Positions 27,017 to 36,595 are shown, numbered from the stretch's first letter. The stretch: DNA of 64,000 nucleotides from an uncultured Woeseiaceae bacterium (GCA_947259985.1 CAMYOJ010000001.1:1-64000), one strand, 5' to 3'. A program made the numbers and translations. Notes: generated by a model from the letters alone, not told the origin.

Positions 27017-27798
27017 TGCTGAATTGCCACAAACTGTTGTTGCTATTGCTGACATTTTCGATAGCGCACGCCCAGGAGCCGGAAGTCGAGGATGAGCCGG
27101 AGATAAGGCGTTACGCCGTCGAGGTCATCATCTTCCGGTACGCCCAGGAGGTCGGCACGGGCAGCGAGGTATTCATTCCCGAGGAAGTGACGATAGAGGA
27201 AATTGAGCTCAGGGGAGCGGTGCCCCCTGTGATAGAGGTGCCGGCGGCAGCCGATCCGACGCTGGCCGAAACGGACACACTCCGATTTGTGAGCGACATC
27301 CGGAAACTCGAGGAAGACGAGTACACGATGGGCGATATCCTGGGCCGGCTGGAGCGGCTCGAGGTCTACGAGCCGATCATGCACTTCGGCTGGTCCCAGT
27401 CTACCTGGCCCGAACACGACAAAGAGCCCGTCATGCTGTCGCGATTCGCGCAACCGCCTGAGGGGCTGCACGGCGAACTGACGTTGTACCTGAGTCGCTT
27501 CCTGCACCTGGTCGTCGACCTGCAGATGGACAAGCCAGGCCTGGAGAACTCCGTGCCCGATGATCCGATGACCAGCTATGGCGACTACCGCACACTCAAC
27601 GAAATCAGGCGGCAGCCGGCTCCGGTACGTTTCCGCATCGAGGAAGACCGAATATTCCGCAGCGGCGAACTGCGTTACTTCGATCACCCCAGGTTCGGTG
27701 TGCTGGCGCGAGTCTCCCGCGTCGAAGAAGCCGAGGATGGCGCTGAAGAAACCGGAGTGAATGAGGCCGGTGAATTACTCGGCTATCCCGTCGAATAG
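27016..27798 (+). CDS. csiV: CsiV-family periplasmic protein
   Basis: A 260-residue protein with a signal peptide (hydrophobic 7-17, cleavage near AHAQ). The mature protein has RRYAVEVIIFRY near the N-terminus and GELTLYLSRFLHLVVDLQM in the middle, blocks seen in the CsiV family. In Vibrio cholerae, CsiV binds peptidoglycan and is needed for the D-amino-acid-responsive VCA protein; the role here is not known. It overlaps the mfd stop by one base, so it is probably coupled to mfd, and overlaps the convergent GGDEF gene by 24 nt. Confidence 0.75.
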   Translation: MLNCHKLLLLLLTFSIAHAQEPEVEDEPEIRRYAVEVIIFRYAQEVGTGSEVFIPEEVTIEEIELRGAVPPVIEVPAAADPTLAETDTLRFVSDIRKLEEDEYTMGDILGRLERLEVYEPIMHFGWSQSTWPEHDKEPVMLSRFAQPPEGLHGELTLYLSRFLHLVVDLQMDKPGLENSVPDDPMTSYGDYRTLNEIRRQPAPVRFRIEEDRIFRSGELRYFDHPRFGVLARVSRVEEAEDGAEETGVNEAGELLGYPVE

Positions 27799-28659
27799 AT
27801 CGTCCAGAAAGTCTTCGGCACTGCGTTTTTCGCTGGACGCATCGGCAACGACCACATCAGAAGATACTGTCACGAATTTTGCCGATGTCGAACGTGGGTG
27901 ATGCAAACCCAGTTCCCTGACGGCCGTGGAGATGCGCGCCGCGAACTCGCTCACGCCCTCCTCGTCCGATGCGTGTGACAGGACGACAAAGCGGGCGCCG
28001 TCCGGTCGGGCAACTACGTCACTTGCACGACGCAGGCAACGACGAATGGCCCTGCCTACCTGTCTGAGGCACGAGTCCGCCGCATGCTGCCCGAATACCT
28101 CGACATACGCATCAAAATCGTCGAGTGTAAACGTGACGAGCGACAACCGGCTCTTCTCACGGGCGGCAACGGCCCAGTCATGCTCGAAAACATCGTGAAA
28201 CGCTCGGCCGTTCAAAAGACCTGTTACCGGGTCGTCTCGCGACAGGTCGCGAATGCGCCGCTTCGCCTTTAACAAGGCATGGTGGACCTCGGCGCTTTCC
28301 GCCGTGCCACTACCTGCACCAGCACGCCAGTAAGCTGCGTAATAGCGTGCGCTGTCTTCATCGGAGGCCAACACTGGCTTCAGAACCAGCAGGTATTCGC
28401 GGCTGTTCGATTCGACCGGAAAGCTCGTTTCCTGCTGGGAACGTACCGATTCGCTGACTTCAAGCGCCAGTTCGCGGCCCGCCAGGTCCTCGATGACGTC
28501 TGCGAACGGTTTGCTCAGGACTTCGCCACCACCGATAGTTTCGAACGCCGGATTCGCCAGCACGACGGGCCAGTCAGGTTGGTCGATGCGCACCAGTACC
28601 AGGGGCTCTATCGTGGCCCCAATTACCTGTTCGAGGACTTGCCGGTCGATTTTGCTCAT
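27775..28659 (-). CDS. PAS protein with a degenerate GGDEF domain
   Basis: A 294-residue protein from the ATG at 28659, which overlaps the previous stop by 4 nt (ATGA). Residues about 10-120 look like a PAS sensor (VLANPAFETIGG). The C-terminal half follows the GGDEF fold: DDPVTGLLNGRAFHDVFEHDW, then a strand with TFTLDDFDAYVEVFG, but the signature reads RPDGARFVV where GGEEF is expected. The metal- and GTP-binding residues are lost, so it probably cannot make c-di-GMP and may bind a nucleotide or partner instead. It lies at the end of the MTIP-nagZ run. Confidence 0.8.
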   Translation of the reverse strand: MSKIDRQVLEQVIGATIEPLVLVRIDQPDWPVVLANPAFETIGGGEVLSKPFADVIEDLAGRELALEVSESVRSQQETSFPVESNSREYLLVLKPVLASDEDSARYYAAYWRAGAGSGTAESAEVHHALLKAKRRIRDLSRDDPVTGLLNGRAFHDVFEHDWAVAAREKSRLSLVTFTLDDFDAYVEVFGQHAADSCLRQVGRAIRRCLRRASDVVARPDGARFVVLSHASDEEGVSEFAARISTAVRELGLHHPRSTSAKFVTVSSDVVVADASSEKRSAEDFLDDLFDGIAE

Positions 28660-29405
28660 GATGATTCCATGCCGCGCGCCATGAAAAATGCCCTGAGCAG
28701 TGCCATGGTCGCGGTTCTTGCCGCAAGCGTGCTCGCCTCGACGTCGTCGTGTATGGGCTTGTCGCCGCGCCCCGCTGCACGATTGACGACCATCGCGATA
28801 CACGCGTAGTCGAGCCCGAGCTCGCGTGCGATCGCGGCCTCGGGCATCCCCGTCATTCCGATATAGTCGGCCCCGTCGCGTTCGAGGCAATCGACCTCGG
28901 CGGCGCTCTCCAGCCGCGGTCCCTGGGTCGCCGCATACACGCCGCCATCATAACAGTCGATATTCGCAGCGGCCGCGGCTTCCAGAAGCTGATTGCGCAG
29001 GGTGTTCGCAAACGGCTCGGTAAACTCGATGTGCTCCACAACACCGTCCGAGCCGTCGAAAATCGTGTGCGCACGACCCCAGGTGCGGTCGATGATCTGG
29101 TCCGGAACAGCCAGTTGTCCCGAATCCCTCACGTCGGAAACGACCCCGACAGTGTTGAGAGCCAAGACTGATTTTGCGCCCAGCTCGTGTAACGCGACGA
29201 GATTGGCGCGATAGTTGATGGCATGCGGTGGAATCGTGTGATTGTCGCCGTGACGTGCAATCGACATCAGCGGACAGCCTTCGAGCGTCAAATCATGAAC
29301 CGGCGCGGAAGGATCGCCGAATCGAGTCTCCACAACCCGGCCGGGCTCGTCGCCGGTAAGCGATTCGAAGCCACTGCCAATAATCAGAGCGATTGATGCT
29401 GTCAT
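28656..29405 (-). CDS. S-methyl-5'-thioinosine phosphorylase (MTIP/MTAP family)
   Basis: A 249-residue nucleoside phosphorylase of the MTAP family: ARHGDNHTIPPHAINYRANL is the phosphate and ribose block, and QGPRLESAAEV with DYIGMTGMPEAAIARE forms the nucleoside site. The reaction splits methylthioinosine or methylthioadenosine with phosphate to 5-methylthioribose 1-phosphate and the base, part of polyamine by-product salvage. It closely resembles Pseudomonas aeruginosa PA3004, shown to be MTI-specific, which also lies next to nagZ as here. MTIP over MTAP is therefore favoured. It overlaps the downstream PAS gene by 4 nt. Confidence 0.85.
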   Translation of the reverse strand: MTASIALIIGSGFESLTGDEPGRVVETRFGDPSAPVHDLTLEGCPLMSIARHGDNHTIPPHAINYRANLVALHELGAKSVLALNTVGVVSDVRDSGQLAVPDQIIDRTWGRAHTIFDGSDGVVEHIEFTEPFANTLRNQLLEAAAAANIDCYDGGVYAATQGPRLESAAEVDCLERDGADYIGMTGMPEAAIARELGLDYACIAMVVNRAAGRGDKPIHDDVEASTLAARTATMALLRAFFMARGMESS

Positions 29406-29417
29406 TGCATTCCTCGT

Positions 29418-30464
29418 TCAGGCATCGAGATGCAACTCGGGCCTGTCACTCCAGTGCGCGAACTTCTCATTGATCGACTGCCACTCTTCGCTGGCCAGCA
29501 AGGTCTCGCGCAGCGGATGGCCGGTACCATGCAAGCGCGCGAGGCGCACCAGCGACAGCGGATTCGAATAATCGTTCAACGCATCCACGGCATGATGGGC
29601 GGCGTCACGATCGTTGCAGACCAGGATCATGTCGCAGCCGGCGTCGAGCGCCAGCCGCGCCCTCTTCGCCATCGATCCGTAGTCGCGCGTCGCCTTCATG
29701 CTCAGGTCGTCACAGAATACCGCACCGCCGAATCCCAGGCGGGAACGCAGTTCACGTTGTATCCAGTATTCTGAGAATCCAGCGGGCATCGCGTCCATTT
29801 GTTCGTAAACGATGTGCGCAAGCATGACACCGGCGAGATGACTGCTGCCAATCAGGCGCTCATAAGGCCGCATGTCGTCGAGAACGAGCCCGTACTCACG
29901 TCGGTCAACAGGCAGCTTGAGATGCGAATCCAACAGCACGGCGCCGTGGCCCGGGAAATGCTTGCCCACCGCTGCCATGCCGGCGCGGCGCAGGCCTCGA
30001 CAGAACGCGCTGGCGAGTTCCGTAACAATCTCGGGCTTGCTGTGGAATGCGCGGTTGCCAATAATTTCGCTGACACCCCAGTCCAGATCCAGGCAGGGCG
30101 CAAAGCTGAGGTCGATGCCGATGGCCCTTAGTTCCGAGCCGATCATCCAGCCCGCGGCCGAGGCGGCCTCAAGGCCCGCGTCGGCGTCCCGATCGTACTC
30201 TCGCCCTATGCGTCGCATGGGAGGAATCGCGGTGAAGCCTTCCCGGAAGCGCTGCACGCGGCCGCCTTCGTGGTCGACTGCGATCAGGAGCGGCGGACTG
30301 CGCAGCGCCCTAATTTCGGCCACGAGGTCCGCGACCTGCTCAGCCGATTCATAGTTACGGGTAAAAAGGATCACGCCGCCGACGGCGGGCTCCCTCAGGA
30401 GATCGCGGTCGGCAGGACTCAGAGCGAGTCCATCGATGTCCAGCATCACGGGTCCCAGTGACAT
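29418..30464 (-). CDS. nagZ: Beta-N-acetylhexosaminidase (peptidoglycan recycling)
   Basis: A 348-residue GH3 enzyme of the single-domain NagZ type: VDHEGGRVQRF near 63-73, KHFPGHGAVLLDSHLKLP (about 164-181) with the histidine-aspartate dyad, and VFCDDLSMKA (about 240) carrying the catalytic aspartate. It has no signal peptide, so it is cytosolic. It removes GlcNAc from 1,6-anhydro-MurNAc peptides during cell-wall recycling. It is followed by the MTIP gene after 12 nt. Confidence 0.95.
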   Translation of the reverse strand: MSLGPVMLDIDGLALSPADRDLLREPAVGGVILFTRNYESAEQVADLVAEIRALRSPPLLIAVDHEGGRVQRFREGFTAIPPMRRIGREYDRDADAGLEAASAAGWMIGSELRAIGIDLSFAPCLDLDWGVSEIIGNRAFHSKPEIVTELASAFCRGLRRAGMAAVGKHFPGHGAVLLDSHLKLPVDRREYGLVLDDMRPYERLIGSSHLAGVMLAHIVYEQMDAMPAGFSEYWIQRELRSRLGFGGAVFCDDLSMKATRDYGSMAKRARLALDAGCDMILVCNDRDAAHHAVDALNDYSNPLSLVRLARLHGTGHPLRETLLASEEWQSINEKFAHWSDRPELHLDA

Positions 30465-30483
30465 CCGCCGTGCCTCGTTATCG

Positions 30484-30512
30484 CTATCGCGATTTCGTGA
30501 ATATCGCGATAG
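30484..30512 (-). repeat. 10-bp inverted repeat overlapping the rlmD stop codon
   Basis: CTATCGCGAT and ATCGCGATAG form a perfect inverted repeat with a 9-nt spacer. The repeat begins at the rlmD stop codon and lies in the last codons of that gene. No T-run follows on the minus strand, so it is not a standard terminator; it could stabilise the 3' end or be fortuitous. Confidence 0.45.
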
Positions 30513-31806
30513 ATTCTACATGGGCTGTGTGCGGGAACATATCGATGATCCCCGCCGATTCCAGCCGATACCCTTGTTCATTGACGAGCGTTCCGGCATC
30601 TCGGGCCAGTGTGCCCGGATGACAGGAGACGTACACGATGCGTTCGGGCGCGATGAGGTGCATTCGGGTCACGACCTCGGCCGCGCCACTGCGGGCCGGA
30701 TCCAGCAGCAATCGATCCCAGCCGGCCTTGATCCAGTCTTCGCTGCCGTCGACCTTGCCGAGGTCCGCGACACGAAAGTCGACGTTGTCCAGCCCGTTGC
30801 CCGCCGCGTTGGCGGCAGCCCGGGCAACCAGGCTGGCCTCCCCCTCGATCCCCAGCACCGTACCCGCCTTGTGCGCAAGCGGCAGCGAAAAATTGCCGAT
30901 ACCGCAATACAAATCCAGAACCCGGTCGGCCGAATCGGGTTGCAGCTGCTCGACGGCGAAATGCACCATGCGCTCGTTGATTTCAGCGTTGACCTGCACG
31001 AAATCGACCGGTTCGAACTCGACGCGAATATCGAACTCGGGCAGCGTATAGCAGAGTGCCTCTCCAGCTGCGTCGGGGTACAGCAAGGCGATCGAGTCCA
31101 GTCCGCCAGGCTGCAGGTAAATGCGTAGATCATGAGCTTTGCCGAATGCTGCGAGCGCATCCTTGTCGGCGTCACTCGGTGGGTCGAGCACCCTGAAGAC
31201 GAGCGCAATGGCGTTATCCGCGATGGCCACCTCGATCTGAGGCAATCTTGCGCGTATCGAGAGACCGCCGATCAGCTCGCTCAGCGGGTCGATCATGCCG
31301 TCAACGGGATGTGCGAGGACCTCGCAGCGGTGCATGTCGGTAATGAATGGTGCATGACGCTCACGAAAACCGACGAGCGTTCGACCCTTGGCGGGCACAT
31401 CCTTCACGGCAAGTCGTGCCCGGCGCCGATAGTGCCACTCCGGTCCGGTCATCGCGGGCAGCCAGGTCTGCGGCTCGACGCGGCCGATGCGCTCCAGGTT
31501 ATCACGCAGCGTCTGCTCCTTGATCGCGCGCTGCCGTTCCGGCGTCACATGTTGCAGGGCGCAACCGCCGCAGCGGCCGAACGCTTCACAACGAGCCGCG
31601 ATACGGTCCGGTGACGCTTCGATGACCTCGAGCAGTTCCGCTTCGTCGAAATTGCGGCGCGACTTTCGCCGTATGAACTGCACGGTCTCGCCAGCGAGTG
31701 CCCCGGCTACAAACGCTTTCTTGCCAGCGGAAGACGCTATGCCGCGCCCATCGTGCGTAACGGAGTCGATGACCGCCGTTTCGGGTTCGCGCCGACGCCT
31801 GGCCAC
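30484..31806 (-). CDS. rlmD: 23S rRNA (uracil-1939-C5)-methyltransferase
   Basis: A 440-residue RumA-type enzyme. Residues 5-65 are a TRAM domain. Cys73, Cys79, Cys82 (RCEAFGRCGGC) and Cys161 should hold the [4Fe-4S] cluster. The methyltransferase part has SAM motif LDLYCGIGNFSLPLA (about 297-311), DPARSGAAEV and the catalytic Cys395 in YVSCHPGTLARD. It methylates U1939 of 23S rRNA with SAM. The gene follows the PolB-like exonuclease by 4 nt. Confidence 0.95.
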   Translation of the reverse strand: MARRRREPETAVIDSVTHDGRGIASSAGKKAFVAGALAGETVQFIRRKSRRNFDEAELLEVIEASPDRIAARCEAFGRCGGCALQHVTPERQRAIKEQTLRDNLERIGRVEPQTWLPAMTGPEWHYRRRARLAVKDVPAKGRTLVGFRERHAPFITDMHRCEVLAHPVDGMIDPLSELIGGLSIRARLPQIEVAIADNAIALVFRVLDPPSDADKDALAAFGKAHDLRIYLQPGGLDSIALLYPDAAGEALCYTLPEFDIRVEFEPVDFVQVNAEINERMVHFAVEQLQPDSADRVLDLYCGIGNFSLPLAHKAGTVLGIEGEASLVARAAANAAGNGLDNVDFRVADLGKVDGSEDWIKAGWDRLLLDPARSGAAEVVTRMHLIAPERIVYVSCHPGTLARDAGTLVNEQGYRLESAGIIDMFPHTAHVESIAIFTKSR

Positions 31807-31810
31807 GATA

Positions 31811-32581
31811 CTATTCCGGCCACGCCGCGAGGAATTCGTTGAGATGCTGCTGATCCATCTTCGTGAGTGTCGAGCGCACCAACGCGTACTCCCTCTGCAG
31901 TTCCTTTTCGTCGAGATTGCCGCGCATGAACTCGAAACGCAGGTACACGAGCCAGGTATTCAGTACATCGGTTTCGCAATAGTCGCGGATCTCACCGATG
32001 CCGCCCTCCCGGAACTTGTCCCACACCTTGGCGCCGCTCATGCCGAGTTTTCCGGGAAAGCCGAGCATCACGGCGATATCGTCGAGGCTTGCCCTGCCGC
32101 GCGGCTGGAAGCCGGCGAGCACATCCATAAGGTCAATATGCCGCCAGTGAAACCGGCTCAGGTAATTGTTCCACTTGAAGTCGCGATCACCGTCGCCCAT
32201 CTCCCAATAGCGCGGCGCCTTAACGCCGTGTTTCAGGGCGCGGTAGTGCAGGACGGGCAGGTCAAAACCGCCGCCGTTCCAGGAGACGAGATCCGGCGTG
32301 TATCGTGCGATGCCATCAAAGAACCGCTGCACGATTTCGGACTCATCCGAGTCTTCGTCGCCGAGACTCCAGACCCTGAAACTATCGGCCGTCCGAAACG
32401 TCACGGAGATCGCGACGATGCGATGCTGGTGCAAAGGCAGGAAGTCGGTGCCCGCGGCCTGCAGGCGCTTGAATGTCATGGCTGTAGCCACGTCTTCGTC
32501 AGACAGACCATCGAGGTCCAGCAGGCGCCGGCCAAACTCGATGTCGGGCACGGTTTCAATATCGAAGGAAAAACAATGCAT
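31811..32581 (-). CDS. Predicted 3'-5' exonuclease, PolB-like (DnaQ superfamily)
   Basis: A 256-residue protein with the three exonuclease motifs: FDIETVP near the N-terminus (Exo I, Asp7 and Glu9), LVSWNGGGFDLPVLHY (Exo II) and YCETDVLNTW (Exo III, YxxxD). This is the standalone exonuclease family related to the proofreading domain of family B DNA polymerases. Its biological role is unknown. It lies 32 nt after acpS and 4 nt before rlmD on the same strand, consistent with cotranscription. Confidence 0.85.
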   Translation of the reverse strand: MHCFSFDIETVPDIEFGRRLLDLDGLSDEDVATAMTFKRLQAAGTDFLPLHQHRIVAISVTFRTADSFRVWSLGDEDSDESEIVQRFFDGIARYTPDLVSWNGGGFDLPVLHYRALKHGVKAPRYWEMGDGDRDFKWNNYLSRFHWRHIDLMDVLAGFQPRGRASLDDIAVMLGFPGKLGMSGAKVWDKFREGGIGEIRDYCETDVLNTWLVYLRFEFMRGNLDEKELQREYALVRSTLTKMDQQHLNEFLAAWPE

Positions 32582-32613
32582 GGCGCCAGGCTACCTCTTG
32601 CGACGCGGAAGGA

Positions 32614-33006
32614 TCATGAACTTGCGGCCGCCGCTTCGACGACGGCAAATGCGAGTACGAGGCCCGCATCATCGGTAAGGCTGACGTGGCCGCTGCCGAT
32701 ACCCAGTTGCTCACAGACCCGCTTGCCGCGCTCAGACCAGATAATAACCGGACGACCCCAGTCGTTGTTCAGTATGCCAACATCACGTAGCCACATGCCG
32801 TGCCTGAACCCCGTGCCCATGGCTTTTACAGTCGCTTCCTTGCCGGCGAAGCGCATGGCAAGAAACCTGACGGGCTGCTTGCTGCGACGAAACAACTCGA
32901 TCTCTTCCGCCATCAGGATGCGGCGCACAAAGTGCTCGCCGAAACGATCATAAGTTGCCTGGACTCGCGCATACTCCACAATGTCGGTACCGACGCCAAA
33001 TATCAC
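32614..33006 (-). CDS. acpS: Holo-[acyl-carrier-protein] synthase
   Basis: A 130-residue phosphopantetheinyl transferase with GVGTDIVEYARV at the N-terminus (Asp8) and RFAGKEATVKAMGTG in the middle, the two Mg2+-CoA motifs. It transfers 4'-phosphopantetheine from CoA to apo-ACP for fatty acid synthesis. It starts 4 nt after pdxJ, the conserved gammaproteobacterial order recO-pdxJ-acpS. Confidence 0.95.
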   Translation of the reverse strand: MIFGVGTDIVEYARVQATYDRFGEHFVRRILMAEEIELFRRSKQPVRFLAMRFAGKEATVKAMGTGFRHGMWLRDVGILNNDWGRPVIIWSERGKRVCEQLGIGSGHVSLTDDAGLVLAFAVVEAAAASS

Positions 33007-33010
33007 GGCG

Positions 33011-33754
33011 TCATGCCCCGCCGCGCGCTTCGACCATCAGACGTTTCATCTCCGAAACCGCCAGGCCGATTCCGTCGAAAACGGCGCGCGCGATGATCGA
33101 ATGGCCGATGTTGAGTTCTACGATCTCATCAATGCGTGCGATGGCCTGCACGTTCTGGTAATGCAAGCCATGCCCGGCATTGATCACGAGTCCGCGGCTA
33201 TGCCCGTAGCTCGACGCTTCCTCGATGCGCGCCAGTTCGGCCTGCTGCTCGTCGCCCTCGGCGTTTGCGTAACTCCCTGTATGCAACTCGACGACGGGAG
33301 CGCCGACATCCACGGCTGCATCGAGCTGTTCCCTGTCAGGATCGATAAACAGCGACACGCGAATGCCACTGTCCGCCAGGCGTCGGCAGGCGTCACGGAT
33401 CGTGTCGCGCTGTCCGGCGACGTCGAGACCGCCCTCGGTCGTCAACTCGGCGCGCTTCTCGGGCACCAGGCAACAGTCGCTGGGCCTGACCCGCGCAGCG
33501 ATGGCCAGCATCTCATCCGTAACAGCCATCTCGAGATTCATGTGCGTGCGCATGACTTCCTTAATCGCATCGAGATCGGCGTCCTGGATATGCCGACGGT
33601 CTTCGCGCAAATGCACGGTGATGCTGTCTGCGCCCGCACGTTCGGCCTGGTGCGCGGCCTCAGCCGGCCGCGGGTAGCTCGTCCCGCGTGCCTGCCGCAG
33701 CGTCGCCACGTGGTCGATATTCACGCCGAGAAATATGGGCCTGGAGTCATTCAC
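33011..33754 (-). CDS. pdxJ: Pyridoxine 5'-phosphate synthase
   Basis: A 247-residue TIM barrel from a GTG at 33754; the longer open frame lies inside recO. It begins with [16 protein letters not shown] and has the family blocks [11 protein letters not shown] and [11 protein letters not shown]. PdxJ condenses 3-amino-2-oxopropyl phosphate with 1-deoxyxylulose 5-phosphate to give pyridoxine 5'-phosphate. It overlaps recO by 8 nt, so it is coupled to it. Confidence 0.95.
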   Translation of the reverse strand: MNDSRPIFLGVNIDHVATLRQARGTSYPRPAEAAHQAERAGADSITVHLREDRRHIQDADLDAIKEVMRTHMNLEMAVTDEMLAIAARVRPSDCCLVPEKRAELTTEGGLDVAGQRDTIRDACRRLADSGIRVSLFIDPDREQLDAAVDVGAPVVELHTGSYANAEGDEQQAELARIEEASSYGHSRGLVINAGHGLHYQNVQAIARIDEIVELNIGHSIIARAVFDGIGLAVSEMKRLMVEARGGA

Positions 33755-34505
33755 TGCTTTGCTTCCGTTCAACAGGTTGCGCGATTCTACCGCGATGCAA
33801 CTCGAGCAGCACCTTGCGGCTCTTGAGTTCCTTGCCGCCCAGGTGATGCGAGATGACTTCTCGCAATAGTCGGCCCGCGGCACGCAGTACTTCAGGACTC
33901 TCGAATTTCTGCGACTGTATTGCCGACAACAATGAACCTGAAAATACCATGGGTCCGCTCGACCGCGATACGGCAACCGCACCCTGATCCATGCGGTACT
34001 CGTAATTGCCGGCCGGGTCGAGAACCTCGTGCGTGCCCGATTCGTGTTCGATACTCAGCGCGTAGCCGAGCAAGCCCAGCAACTCGATTTCGAAACTTCG
34101 CAACACGCTCGCCACCGCCTCGCATACGCAGAGCGCCTTGAGCGTATCCGCATACAAGTCGAATATCTCGGCTTGCGGATCATGGCGATGCAGAAAGTTG
34201 ATCAGTAGCTCGTTGACGTAATACGCCGACAACATGGCGTCACCGCGCAAGCCAGCCGGCAAGCCGGCGGCCTCCGCACCCGTGAGCGTGCCGAGATCAG
34301 AGCGCGCGACCCACGATACGCGCAATGGCAGGAACGGCCTGATTACGCCGCGGAGACGTGACTTTGCGCCGCGACTGCCGCGCGCGACGAGCGCGATCTT
34401 GCCATGGTCGCGCGTGAGGATGTCGAGAATCTGGCTCGAGTCCCGAAACGGCCGGTGGTGCAGGATAAACGCGGGCTGTTGCTGTACTCGCCGTGGCGCC
34501 GACAT
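33747..34505 (-). CDS. recO: DNA repair protein RecO
   Basis: A 252-residue protein with the RecO N-terminal OB fold ([35 protein letters not shown]) and the helical C-terminal domain ([15 protein letters not shown]). RecO acts with RecR to load RecA on SSB-coated gapped DNA. The zinc cysteines of some RecO proteins are absent, as in many gammaproteobacteria. It lies 5 nt after era. Confidence 0.93.
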   Translation of the reverse strand: MSAPRRVQQQPAFILHHRPFRDSSQILDILTRDHGKIALVARGSRGAKSRLRGVIRPFLPLRVSWVARSDLGTLTGAEAAGLPAGLRGDAMLSAYYVNELLINFLHRHDPQAEIFDLYADTLKALCVCEAVASVLRSFEIELLGLLGYALSIEHESGTHEVLDPAGNYEYRMDQGAVAVSRSSGPMVFSGSLLSAIQSQKFESPEVLRAAGRLLREVISHHLGGKELKSRKVLLELHRGRIAQPVERKQSSE

Positions 34506-34510
34506 AAGGA

Positions 34511-35404
34511 CTACGGCGCTTCGTAGCCGAGGCTCAACAGGTCTTTCTCACTGTCGGCCCAGTTGCTCTTGACCTTGACCCAGAGTTCCAGGTGCACGGC
34601 TTGCTGCAGGGACTCTGCAAGCTCCAGGCGCGCGGAGCGCCCGACTTTCTTGAGTACGTTGCCGTTCTTGCCGACAACGATGCCTTTTTGGCTGTCGCGC
34701 TCGACCCAGACAACGGCGTTGATCGTTATGCCGTTTTCTTCCTGGACAAAACGCTCGACCTGCACAGTCAACCCGTACGGCAGTTCCTGGTGCAGCAGCA
34801 ACGTCAGCTTTTCGCGAATTACTTCCGCCGCATGAAATTCATCGCTGCGGTCCGTATGCATGTCCTCGGGAAACAGAGGCGGTGACTCGGGAAGAAACTT
34901 CGGTATGAGTGCCAGCAGTTCGTCGAGATTGTCTCCTTTCTGTGCGGAGATTGGCAAAATCTCTTCGAAGTCGTGCCGGGCAGACATCAGCCCAAGTGAG
35001 TCCAGGAGCTTTTCCTTGGGATGCACCCGGTCTACCTTGTTGAGCAATGCAACTACAGGCGCACGGCAGGACTTGAGACGTTTTAGTACATCGTCATCTT
35101 CGCTGGTCCAGCGCGTCGCATCGCTCACGAACAGCACGAGGTCCGCGTCGGCCAGTGCGTTCGCAGCCGCGCGATTCATAAGCCGGTTCATGGCCTTGCC
35201 CGCTTTGCGATGCAGTCCCGGCGTGTCGACGAATATGATCTGAGCGTCAGCCAGCGACAGAACGGCGAGAATCCGGTGGCGAGTTGTCTGAGGTTTGGCG
35301 GTAACGATGCTGACCTTGCGCCCCATAACGGCGTTGATAAGCGTCGATTTGCCGACATTGGGACGGCCGATGACCGCAACGAGACCCGCGCGATGCTCAC
35401 TCAT
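34511..35404 (-). CDS. era: GTPase Era
   Basis: A 297-residue protein with GTPase motifs GRPNVGKSTLINAVMG (G1, about 12-27), DTPGLH (G3) and NKVD (G4), and a C-terminal KH domain with VWVERDSQKGIVVGKNG. Era binds the 3' end of 16S rRNA in 30S subunit assembly. It overlaps rnc by 4 nt (ATGA), the widespread rnc-era coupling. Confidence 0.96.
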   Translation of the reverse strand: MSEHRAGLVAVIGRPNVGKSTLINAVMGRKVSIVTAKPQTTRHRILAVLSLADAQIIFVDTPGLHRKAGKAMNRLMNRAAANALADADLVLFVSDATRWTSEDDDVLKRLKSCRAPVVALLNKVDRVHPKEKLLDSLGLMSARHDFEEILPISAQKGDNLDELLALIPKFLPESPPLFPEDMHTDRSDEFHAAEVIREKLTLLLHQELPYGLTVQVERFVQEENGITINAVVWVERDSQKGIVVGKNGNVLKKVGRSARLELAESLQQAVHLELWVKVKSNWADSEKDLLSLGYEAP

Positions 35405-36084
35405 AACGGTTCCTCGATTAAAAGGGATAGCATGTCAGCCGCCGCTTTTTGTTCTGCCTTGCGTCTCGTGGTCGACTTGCCATGCGTCACGCTCGCAACA
35501 TCCTGCACACTGCAACTCACTTCGAACTCCTGCATATGTGCCTTTCCTGTCACGGCTACCAACTCGTAGACGGGCAAGTCTTTCTTGAGGCCCTGCAGCC
35601 ATTCCTGCAAGCGTGTTTTCGGGTCCCTGAGATCGTCGACATCAGGCATTATCTGGAGGCGCGAGGCGAAAACGCGCTCTATGATGTCGCGCGCCGCATC
35701 GAAACCACTGTCGAGAAATGCGGCACCGAATATCGCTTCCAGCGCGTCCGCCAGAATTGACTCACGGCGATGCCCGCCGGTCTTTTTTTCACCACTGCCC
35801 AGCAACAGGTGTTCGCCAAGCCCAAGTTCCTGTGCGATTGCTGCGAGAGTCGTGTCCTTGACGAGTGACGACCGCAGTTTGCTCAGGTCACCCTCCGACG
35901 CTTCGGGGCGGGCAGTGAAAATCGCCTCGGAAATGACGAAGTCGAGCACGGCGTCACCAAGAAATTCGAGGCGTTCGTTATTGATGCCCGCCGCGCTCCT
36001 GTGCGTCAGGGCCTGCCGCAACAGGCCTGCATCGCCAAAACGGTACTTCAGCGTCTTGTAGAGCCAGCGCTCGGCCTTTTCCAA
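35401..36084 (-). CDS. rnc: Ribonuclease III
   Basis: A 227-residue protein with signature NNERLEFLGDAVLDFVI, the second acidic block LADALEAIFGAAFLDSG and a C-terminal double-stranded RNA-binding domain ending with RRKAEQKAAADMLSLL. RNase III cleaves double-stranded RNA in rRNA and mRNA processing. It follows lepB and a DUF4845 gene, as in Pseudomonas. Confidence 0.96.
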   Translation of the reverse strand: MEKAERWLYKTLKYRFGDAGLLRQALTHRSAAGINNERLEFLGDAVLDFVISEAIFTARPEASEGDLSKLRSSLVKDTTLAAIAQELGLGEHLLLGSGEKKTGGHRRESILADALEAIFGAAFLDSGFDAARDIIERVFASRLQIMPDVDDLRDPKTRLQEWLQGLKKDLPVYELVAVTGKAHMQEFEVSCSVQDVASVTHGKSTTRRKAEQKAAADMLSLLIEEPL

Positions 36085-36129
36085 TGTCTTCGCTCTTATG
36101 CGCGGCCGCTGAGCCGGCCGCCAGTGCGT

Positions 36130-36525
36130 TTATCGGCGCACCACAACTCGTTTGTCGAAATCGACAACGAATGAAATATTCGCCACGAACGGGGTCTTGT
36201 GGGAGTAAGCCGCGACAACTTCAAAGCCATTGCCGACACTCTTGACCCTGACGTCCTTCGCACGGACCTCCGAGACGCTTTCGATATCGAAGCGACGCGA
36301 AATCGAGCTCATAATTTGGGCGCGACTCGCGCCCGTGGCATCGAACTCCTCAACCACGCCGTTTACCACGCCAACAACCTTCATGTAATTGAGGTAGATC
36401 GGTGCGAGCCGGATCGCCGCAAACGCGAACATGCCCACAAACACGACCAGGATGAGCAGCCCGAGCGTCGTCATACCGGCCTGCCTACGCAAAATCGGCT
36501 GTTTATTCAAGGCTGTGGGGTTCAT
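36130..36525 (-). CDS. DUF4845 membrane protein
   Basis: A 131-residue protein from the ATG at 36525, with GGAG about 10 nt upstream. It has an N-terminal membrane helix after RRQAGMTTLGLLILVVFVGMFAF and a short periplasmic domain (RLAPIYLNYMKVVGVVNGV). The family is regularly found between lepB and rnc in gammaproteobacteria, and its function is unknown. The helix preceded by basic residues and RRQAGMT recalls pilin-like signal sequences, but the rest does not look like a pilin. Confidence 0.8.
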   Translation of the reverse strand: MNPTALNKQPILRRQAGMTTLGLLILVVFVGMFAFAAIRLAPIYLNYMKVVGVVNGVVEEFDATGASRAQIMSSISRRFDIESVSEVRAKDVRVKSVGNGFEVVAAYSHKTPFVANISFVVDFDKRVVVRR

Positions 36526-36595
36526 GACAACATCTCCGTTCAATCCGGTCCAGAGTAGCGTGATTTTACCGGCCAAATCAGTGACTGGCACCACA

